Source: Nocardiopsis sp. ATB16-24 (GTDB lineage Bacteria; Actinomycetota; Actinomycetes; Streptosporangiales; Streptosporangiaceae). Taken from it: DNA of 64,000 bases. Shown piece by piece: positions 58,986-64,000 of this stretch. The position numbers and the translations under genes were made by a program. The notes beneath the pieces were generated by a model. The model was not told the origin of the DNA and ran no database searches. It was given only the letters and a program-made list of their open reading frames with translations. The DNA lies in assembly GCF_030271535.1 (NCBI RefSeq), contig NZ_JASCXJ010000021.1:1-64000 (forward strand), written 5' to 3'. Within the stretch, counting starts at the first letter, position 1; each line of letters begins with the position of its first letter.

Positions 58986-61086
58986 GTCAGTGGTGAAGCC
59001 CGGTGCTGGAGCACGGGCAGCCATCCCAGCCATCACGGCTCTGGAGGCTGCCTTCCCTGCAGCCATACTGAGCGAGGTAGGAACGAAAGAGTCGTGGCGA
59101 AAAGAAGTTCACCGCCCTGCGACCAGCACGCATAAATGGTGGGCGAAGCGGCTTGGAACTGTCTTCCGAGGAATTATCACGTCTGCGACTACGGCAATTG
59201 GTGAGGACGCTGAATCTGCCTACTCGGCGCCTACTGATTTGTCCGGGCTGGTGATTCTTGACCCATTCTCAGGTTCTGGCGTGACCGGAGTAGAAGCCGC
59301 GAAGCTTGGTGCTAGACCCGTATGCTTTGATATCAACCCGGTAGCAACACTTGTTCAGCGGCAAGCGCTTCAGCAATGGGATATGCAAGCTCTCGCGACG
59401 GCCTTCGGTCAGGTGGAGCGCGAATGCCGCCGCGAGGTCGACCGTGTGCATAAGACAGAAGACGGTCGTACTGTCCTCTATTATTTCTGGGTGGCGACGG
59501 TTCCATGCCCGGATTGTGATGACACGATTCGACTCTTCAGTTCGACAGTGTTCTCCAAACATGCCTACCCTAAGCGGGTTCCGCAAGCCCAGATTGTCTG
59601 TCCTGTATGCCTGGACATCCAGGAAGAGCGATACGATTTTGACGTTGCACGGTGCACCAACGGCCATGCGATCACGCCCCAGGGTTCGGTGGTGCGCTCG
59701 ATGGCGACCTGCCGAAATGGGCACACCAACAAGGTCATGGCGGCATTGAATGGTAGCCTTCCTGGCTATGAGATGTACGCCAAGATGGTCGTAGATGCTA
59801 GAGGTCGAAAGACTTACGAGCCCATCACGGACTGGGACCGTGCACTGTACGCGGAATGTGAAGAGCTCCTGGGTAAATTGCCACCCTCATCCGTGCTTCC
59901 TTCTGGTGAGCTGGCTTCGGGCAACAACACTAACCAGGCGATCAAGTGGAACTTTAAGCAGTGGAGAAACTTCTTCAACGCTCGCCAGTTGTACTCATTG
60001 TCCCTGATTGCGACTGCGGTCCGAGACCTTCCTGGTCGTGCCCCAGAGCGTGAAGCACTGTGCGCGCTCTTCTCTGGAACGCTGGAGTTCAATAACCTTT
60101 TCACCTCGTTCAAGGGTGAGGGCACCGGAGCCGTACGACACATGTTCTCCCATCACATATTGAAGCCGGAGCGTACACCTCTGGAAGCTCACCCGTGGGG
60201 TACCCCGTATTCATCTGGATCATTTTCAACACTGTTGAAGAGTCGCCTGCATCGCGCTCACGAATACAAGATGAATCCTGCGGACCTTGTGCCGGAAGAC
60301 GGCGAAGTCCAACGTATTACTGGAATTTCGGCTCCTCTGGAGGCTCAGCTCTGTCAAGATTGGTCTTCATTCTCTAAGGTCGAAGGTCCGGCTGCCTATA
60401 TTGCTACGCGCAACTCTGCCATTACGGATCTCCCGGATGGATCCGTCGATCTTGTTGTGACTGATCCGCCTTACATGGACAATGTTCACTACGCGGAACT
60501 AGCTGACTTTTTTCATTCCTGGTTGCGTGCGATGCATCCGTTCGATGGATATCCCTCTGACGACACAACAAGGCAGAGGGGTGAAGTGCAGAACGCGGAT
60601 CCCGCAGAGTTCGGTAAAGCCATCGAGTCGGTGTGGTCTGAGTGCGGGCGCGTTCTGAAGCCGGGCGGCATGCTTGCCTTTACGTTTCATCAGGCACGTA
60701 TCGCCGGATGGGTGCGTGTTGTTGAATCTCTTGAGCAGGCGGGCTTTTGCGTCACAGCGGTCCAACCCGTGAAGGGTGAGATGACGACCAGCGTCGTCAA
60801 GAGCGGTTCTCGTGAACCCTCGAACTTGGACAGCATCGTAGTCTGCCGACGAAAGGTGGATGGTGCAGAGAACCCGCACAACTCGCTAGAGGAGGCGCTG
60901 GCCACTGCGTCGAGGGAACTAGTCCTGTTGCAGAAGGCAGGGGTGGAGGTCGGCCCTGGGGACGTCCGTTCTGTGGTCCGGGGCTCACTCTTGGCTTACC
61001 TAGCTTCAGTTGGTGCAGACCTGGACGAGATGGTCGACGATGTTGACAGGCACGCAACAGCGGCCATTCAAGGTTTGTTCGGTTAA
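58978..61086 (+). CDS. DUF1156-like DNA methyltransferase with zinc-binding insert
   Basis: A 702-residue DNA methyltransferase. Residues 37-60 (KESWRKEVHRPATSTHKWWA) resemble the DUF1156 opening. Motif I is VILDPFSGSGVTGVEAA (residues 92-107) and motif IV is VVTDPPYMDN (493-502), the DPPY of adenine-N6 or cytosine-N4 enzymes. Between them a 390-residue insert has CPDC (177), CPVC (208), CTNGH (226) and CRNGH (245), likely zinc sites, and probably the target-recognition region. It should protect host DNA from the partner nuclease. Low GC and codon use unlike the chromosome suggest recent transfer. A hairpin terminator follows. Confidence 0.85.
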   Translation: MGESVVKPGAGARAAIPAITALEAAFPAAILSEVGTKESWRKEVHRPATSTHKWWAKRLGTVFRGIITSATTAIGEDAESAYSAPTDLSGLVILDPFSGSGVTGVEAAKLGARPVCFDINPVATLVQRQALQQWDMQALATAFGQVERECRREVDRVHKTEDGRTVLYYFWVATVPCPDCDDTIRLFSSTVFSKHAYPKRVPQAQIVCPVCLDIQEERYDFDVARCTNGHAITPQGSVVRSMATCRNGHTNKVMAALNGSLPGYEMYAKMVVDARGRKTYEPITDWDRALYAECEELLGKLPPSSVLPSGELASGNNTNQAIKWNFKQWRNFFNARQLYSLSLIATAVRDLPGRAPEREALCALFSGTLEFNNLFTSFKGEGTGAVRHMFSHHILKPERTPLEAHPWGTPYSSGSFSTLLKSRLHRAHEYKMNPADLVPEDGEVQRITGISAPLEAQLCQDWSSFSKVEGPAAYIATRNSAITDLPDGSVDLVVTDPPYMDNVHYAELADFFHSWLRAMHPFDGYPSDDTTRQRGEVQNADPAEFGKAIESVWSECGRVLKPGGMLAFTFHQARIAGWVRVVESLEQAGFCVTAVQPVKGEMTTSVVKSGSREPSNLDSIVVCRRKVDGAENPHNSLEEALATASRELVLLQKAGVEVGPGDVRSVVRGSLLAYLASVGADLDEMVDDVDRHATAAIQGLFG

Positions 61087-61103
61087 ATGCCCCGGACACG
61101 GGA

Positions 61104-61129
61104 ACGGCCCCGCCGAAGGGCGGGGCCGT
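61104..61129 (+). terminator. Terminator after the methyltransferase gene
   Basis: ACGGCCCCGCC-GAAG-GGCGGGGCCGT is a perfect 11-bp stem with a tetraloop, 17 bases past the methyltransferase stop and before the convergent small gene. Confidence 0.85.
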
Positions 61130-61141
61130 CGCGATGGAGAG

Positions 61142-61522
61142 CTACGGCTTCCGTCGAGCGTCCCACGGTTCGGGCATCGGTGCCCCTTCGCGTAGGGCTG
61201 CGTCCAACGCCGACCAGGCCACTTCCGCCGCGTTGGCCGTGGCACGGAGCGTCGGCCGCGAGTTCGGGTCGCGAAGGGTCTCCGACAGCGCGTCGAACCA
61301 CGCGGTCGTGTACCGCCGGCCGTTCGTCCCCCTGCCCCGAAGCCAACCGCGCGGAAGCTCGCCGCCGGTACGCATGAACCAGTGAAGGTCATCAAAGACG
61401 CGGTCCGCTTCTTGGAGCGCACGGCGGATCTCGTCATCAGTACCCCGGACCGCGAGCAGGACGGTGAGCCGCTGTGCGAGCTGGGTGGTGCTCGTCGCGT
61501 TGCCCTCAGCGGAAGCAGACAC
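61142..61522 (-). CDS. Element protein of unknown function, 126 residues
   Basis: Unrecognised small protein, mostly helical: QLAQRLTVLLAVRGTDDEIRR, ALQEADRVFDDLHWFMRTGG and PTLRATANAAEVAWSALDAAL. No membrane helix. GTG at 61522 is preceded by AAGGAGGG at good spacing, strong support for translation. High-GC codon use returns to normal after the low-GC pair. Its neighbours are likewise unknown. Confidence 0.6.
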   Translation of the reverse strand: MSASAEGNATSTTQLAQRLTVLLAVRGTDDEIRRALQEADRVFDDLHWFMRTGGELPRGWLRGRGTNGRRYTTAWFDALSETLRDPNSRPTLRATANAAEVAWSALDAALREGAPMPEPWDARRKP

Positions 61523-61591
61523 GGAGCCCTCCTTGGTGGGGTTGGATGTTGGCGAGCATGTCCCAGGTCGGCTCAGGGGTGAACCTGCGCA

Positions 61592-61894
61592 TCACGCGGC
61601 CACCTTTCCTGTGATGACGGCAGTTCGGGCGGCTTCTTGAGACACGTGATAGCGACGGATGACGACGGTCGGAAGAAGAGCTGTGACAGGGGCTACCGGG
61701 GGAACGAGAGGCAGCAGCGGGCTGTATCCGGGGCCGGACGGACGGGCCGGGAGGGGGTTCGCGTACCGACGCACGCGTGTTGCGCGCGCTTCCTCGCGGA
61801 CGTCGCGGCGCACAGCGAGCGGTGCCGCGTGGATGCCGCGCGAGGGGCGGAACAGCCGTACGAGAGTCGCCAGGGCAGCGATAACGTAGGTCAT
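61592..61894 (-). CDS. Small basic protein with N-terminal hydrophobic segment
   Basis: A 100-residue protein beginning MTYVIAALATLVRLFRPSRG, one possible membrane helix, then a Pro/Arg-rich tail. AAGGA ten bases upstream supports ATG at 61894; GTG at 61912 is an alternative. Function unknown; small element proteins of this sort often lie beside GntR-type regulators. Confidence 0.5.
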   Translation of the reverse strand: MTYVIAALATLVRLFRPSRGIHAAPLAVRRDVREEARATRVRRYANPLPARPSGPGYSPLLPLVPPVAPVTALLPTVVIRRYHVSQEAARTAVITGKVAA

Positions 61895-61987
61895 GGCAAG
61901 TGGTTCCTTCACTTGTCCGGGCCCGGAACGTGTGGAGCGTTGCCGGGCCGTCTCATGTTCAGTGGAAGTTCACACCATACACCTACC

Positions 61988-62003
61988 ATGGCTACCACGC
62001 CAT
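61988..62003. promoter_or_regulatory. Operator candidate before the GntR-type gene
   Basis: ATGGC-TACCAC-GCCAT is a 5+6+5 inverted repeat in the 141-bp divergent gap. It lies 33 bases before the GntR-type start, within an AT-richer stretch that holds further CCAT/ATGG fragments, consistent with autoregulation. Confidence 0.4.
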
Positions 62004-62035
62004 AGCATGCTGCACCTTGGCTGATCAAGCGTGGT

Positions 62036-62293
62036 ATGCGTACCTTCGCGGGCATGGTTTATGAGTTCGAGGACGATAGGCCGCGATGGGAACAGGTCGC
62101 GGAGATCATGCGTGCCCGCATCGCGGACGGCACGTACCCGCCTGGGAGCCGCGTTCCCTCTGTCCTCCAGCTACAAGCCGAGTTCGGTATCAGTACGTCC
62201 ACGGGGCAGAAGGTGCACCGCGCGCTACGCGCTGACGGGCTGATACGAACTCAGTCGGGGATGGGTTCGTACGTGCGACGCATGGACGGGTGA
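62036..62293 (+). CDS. GntR-type helix-turn-helix regulator without effector domain
   Basis: An 85-residue protein that is only the GntR winged-helix DNA-binding domain: RPRWEQVAEIMRARIADGTY, GSRVPSVLQLQAEFGISTS and KVHRALRADGLIRTQSGMGSY. Effector-less forms of this sort are typical of actinobacterial integrative elements (KorSA-like), where they repress replication or transfer genes. ATG at 62036 has no clear ribosome-binding site; an ATG at 62054 is possible. It may repress the element. Confidence 0.82.
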   Translation: MRTFAGMVYEFEDDRPRWEQVAEIMRARIADGTYPPGSRVPSVLQLQAEFGISTSTGQKVHRALRADGLIRTQSGMGSYVRRMDG

Positions 62294-62582
62294 CGGCGGA
62301 AGCCTCTTGCTCCGAACGGCCCTGCCAACACCTCCGCCATCGTGCGGGCGACGCTCCATTCCATGCCGCGCGGGTGAATCGGAGTGAGGTCTCTGCCTCC
62401 GCTCGCCGTAGCCGCTTCCTGGCACCAGCGGCCCCCACCAACAGCACGACGACCGTGTGGCCGTTCTTCGTGGCCACGACGCGGCCCGGTTCCGGCCCGG
62501 GGATCGCGGGAACGCCGTGCGCAGTCCGGAGGAAGCCCACGAGGTCTGACAGCGGCCGGGACGGTGTTCGGGTTCGGTCCAT
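62251..62582 (-). pseudogene. Frameshifted small gene of unknown function
   Basis: On the minus strand, frame 1 reads sensibly from MDRTRTPSRPLSDLVGFLRT through ATKNGHTVVVLLVGAAGARK, then loses protein character near position 62390. Another frame then reads GMEWSVARTMAEVLAGPFGA and ends at 62251 with a stop. The simplest view is a gene of about 110 codons broken by one frameshift, or a sequencing error. It overlaps the GntR-type gene end by 43 bases on the opposite strand. Confidence 0.4.
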
Positions 62583-62665
62583 ACGTCCAGCGTTTCGCGT
62601 CCGCATGTCTGGCGGAGTAGCCCAACTGTGGGCCCCGCTGTGGGCCCCTGGGTCACAATGACGAC

Positions 62666-63577
62666 ATGACCCCCGAACCGCTCCCTACAATGCTCCGCCG
62701 TCTGCGCACGGGACGCGGCTGGTCGCAAGCCCGACTAGCGGACGCGCTGTGTGTGGCCTCCGGGCGTTCGACCGTGACGCGGCACGACGTGTCCCGGTGG
62801 GAACGGGGGAAGCGTGTCCCGCGCGTGTGGCTCCCGTACCTCGCCGAGGTCCTGGACGTGCCCCGGGAAGAACTGGAACACGCCACGATCGCGGAGGTGG
62901 AGCCCGTACCGGTCACGGAGACTCTGGCGTCCCTGCTGCCTCCCGGGAGCGCTGTCGCGCCGTTGGCGGCCCGTACAGGCCGGAGGGTGGGCCGGACAAC
63001 GGCCGTTGATCTCGCGGCCCGTGCGCATGGTCTACGGCTCGCTGACGACGTTCTAGCTGGAGGGGACCTCATCGGCCCCGTCTTCCGGGAGTTGGACGGA
63101 GCTGTTCGGATCCTCCGGGGATCCACGCACAGCGACGCGGTACGGCGGGAACTGCTCCGGGCCGTTGGTGAACTCGCCCAGATCGCCGGATGGGTCGCCG
63201 GCGACGCGGCGGACCCTCGCACGGAGCAGACCTACCGTCTTGGACTGGACGCGGCCCGCGAAGCCGGAGACAAGCCACTGGCGGCGCAACTCGCGGGATC
63301 GCTCGGCTACCACCTGGTGAACAACGGCCGCGTTGCCGATGGCGTCGCGCTGTCTGTCGCGGCCGTGGCGGAAGCGGGCCCGGACGCTCCGGGGAAGACG
63401 CGGGCACTGTTCCATGACCGGGCCGCGTGGGCGCAGACGCAAGCCGGGGACGCACAAGCCGCTATGCGGTCGTTGGGGGCCGCGCACGAGGCCATGGCGG
63501 ACGACAGCGGGGACGCTCCGGAATGGGCTTACTGGGTGAACGAGGCGGAGTTGGAGGTGTTGGACGCCACCCGGTAG
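62666..63577 (+). CDS. XRE-family regulator with TPR-like C-terminal region, apparently shortened
   Basis: A 303-residue protein: N-terminal XRE HTH (MLRRLRTGRGWSQARLADAL, TVTRHDVSRWERGKRVPR) followed by helical TPR-type repeats (EQTYRLGLDAAREAGDKPLA, DRAAWAQTQAGDAQAAMRSL). It fits the large actinobacterial family of HTH-TPR regulators, usually about 400 residues. It stops after NEAELEVLDATR, where relatives go on for roughly 100 more residues, close to the element end. No ribosome-binding site is seen before the ATG at 62666, so translation may be leaderless. Confidence 0.78.
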   Translation: MTPEPLPTMLRRLRTGRGWSQARLADALCVASGRSTVTRHDVSRWERGKRVPRVWLPYLAEVLDVPREELEHATIAEVEPVPVTETLASLLPPGSAVAPLAARTGRRVGRTTAVDLAARAHGLRLADDVLAGGDLIGPVFRELDGAVRILRGSTHSDAVRRELLRAVGELAQIAGWVAGDAADPRTEQTYRLGLDAAREAGDKPLAAQLAGSLGYHLVNNGRVADGVALSVAAVAEAGPDAPGKTRALFHDRAAWAQTQAGDAQAAMRSLGAAHEAMADDSGDAPEWAYWVNEAELEVLDATR

Positions 63578-63595
63578 GGGCGCGGACGACGGCGA

Positions 63596-63625
63596 GGCGC
63601 CAGAGTCGTTCCCGACTCAGACGCC
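63596..63625 (+). terminator. Hairpin after the XRE-TPR gene
   Basis: GAGTCG-TTCC-CGACTC (63603-63618) with outer GGCG/CGCC pairs (63596-63599 with 63622-63625) makes an imperfect stem 18 bases past the stop codon. Confidence 0.5.
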
Positions 63626-63766
63626 CCGCCGCCGATACTCCGCTTGATACCGCCGCCCGGGTATCGGAGTGTCCCGGGACGCTTCCGGATGTACCGGGGA
63701 CGGTCCCCTACCTGCCTCCACCTGCGTCTGGTGGTATCCGGATGCTCCTGCTTCCGCTGCCGACAC

Positions 63767-63793
63767 GGGATGCGGAAGCGACCCTCGCCACCT
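63767..63793. repeat. attR: right 27-bp direct repeat of the integrative element
   Basis: Exact copy of 52783-52809. On the minus strand it carries the 5' arm of 6C RNA stem 1 without the rest of the RNA, so the gene's native upstream region should lie right of here. Just inside the element a GCTTCCG (63750-63756) can pair with CGGAAGC of the repeat. Confidence 0.9.
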
Positions 63794-64000
63794 TTTTCGG
63801 GGTGCTTCCTCCACGGCGGGGTCTCCCCCGTGCTCTGCCGCCGGGATCGACCACCGGTTCTCCTCGGTCCATGGTCTTCCGGCCGTCCAGGGACTCGCGC
63901 GGGGTGTCGGTGTGGCCGCCGTGCCGCGCGGCCTTCGGGAGCAGGCGCAACGGGGCGTCACGGGGCCGGCCACGAAAGACCCTCGTGGTCCACGCTCCAC
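63794..64000. other. Right chromosomal flank, unresolved
   Basis: This 207-bp GC-rich stretch should be chromosome and the original upstream of the 6C RNA gene. The minus strand reads as high-GC codons near the window edge, and a stop at 63960-63958 could end a gene entering from the right. The evidence is too thin to call a gene. I see no clear promoter. Confidence 0.3.

Noticed and set aside
52783-63793. Prophage
   Set aside because: No capsid, tail, terminase, portal or lysis gene is recognisable and the length is too small.
63617-64000. Minus-strand frame running through attR to the window edge
   Set aside because: It crosses the attachment site and has Arg/Pro/Gly-rich composition; no family or start evidence supports it.

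Overview
The window is 64 kb of very GC-rich DNA with strong G/C third-position bias, frequent GTG starts, chaplin, sortase and SURF1 genes and a 6C small RNA. These point to a filamentous high-GC actinomycete; a Nocardiopsis-like member of the Streptosporangiales is my best guess, but that is inference. About 53 kb looks like ordinary chromosome and the last 11 kb is an integrated element.

Layout. At 1-100 lies the 3' end of a 5S rRNA and its terminator, so an rRNA operon ends here. From 0.2 to 11.6 kb there are mixed housekeeping genes: serB, a DUF1707 protein, a lone ABC ATPase, a slipin, a TSUP transporter, an HDDC2-type phosphohydrolase, a TetR/hydrolase pair, an aldehyde dehydrogenase and a CapA lipoprotein. 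At 12-14.6 kb there is a four-domain wall-anchored chaplin behind an AT-rich leader, then a SURF1 gene. From 14.6 to 20.4 kb come a methyltransferase, kptA, a MerR regulator divergent from a membrane protein with two matched operators between them, an Smr gene with a small toxin-antitoxin cassette at its 3' end, and a beta-propeller protein. From 20.6 to 34.6 kb are an esterase-like protein, an amidohydrolase/acyl-CoA ligase pair, an OmpA-like lipoprotein, lpdA, an unknown 494-residue protein, a GNAT enzyme and a GH15 trehalase-like protein. From 35 to 38.8 kb are a methyltransferase, an SDR, hisE, hisG and a spermidine-synthase fold protein.

The phosphate locus (39.2-44.8 kb, minus strand) runs pstB, an atypical response regulator, pstS, pstC, pstA. 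PHO-box-like 11-nt direct repeats precede pstB and pstS. Thioredoxin, two DUF202 membrane proteins and a glycan cluster (WbqC, PIG-L deacetylase, epimerase, divergent GT2) follow, then DUF3817 and a second SURF1 gene.

The most interesting part is 52.78-63.79 kb. A perfect 27-bp direct repeat brackets an element of about 11 kb inserted in the first hairpin of a minus-strand 6C RNA gene. It carries a tyrosine integrase interrupted by an in-frame TGA, small HTH and excisionase-like proteins, a replication-type ATPase followed by a 21-bp near-perfect palindrome and GGTCGACC repeats, and a low-GC overlapping pair made of a PD-(D/E)XK nuclease-like protein and a zinc-containing DUF1156-like DNA methyltransferase. 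That pair is a candidate restriction-modification or defence system. GntR and XRE regulators end the element. No conjugation or virion gene was recognised. With the interrupted integrase, a frameshifted gene and a shortened XRE-TPR protein, it looks like a small replicative satellite that may be decaying.
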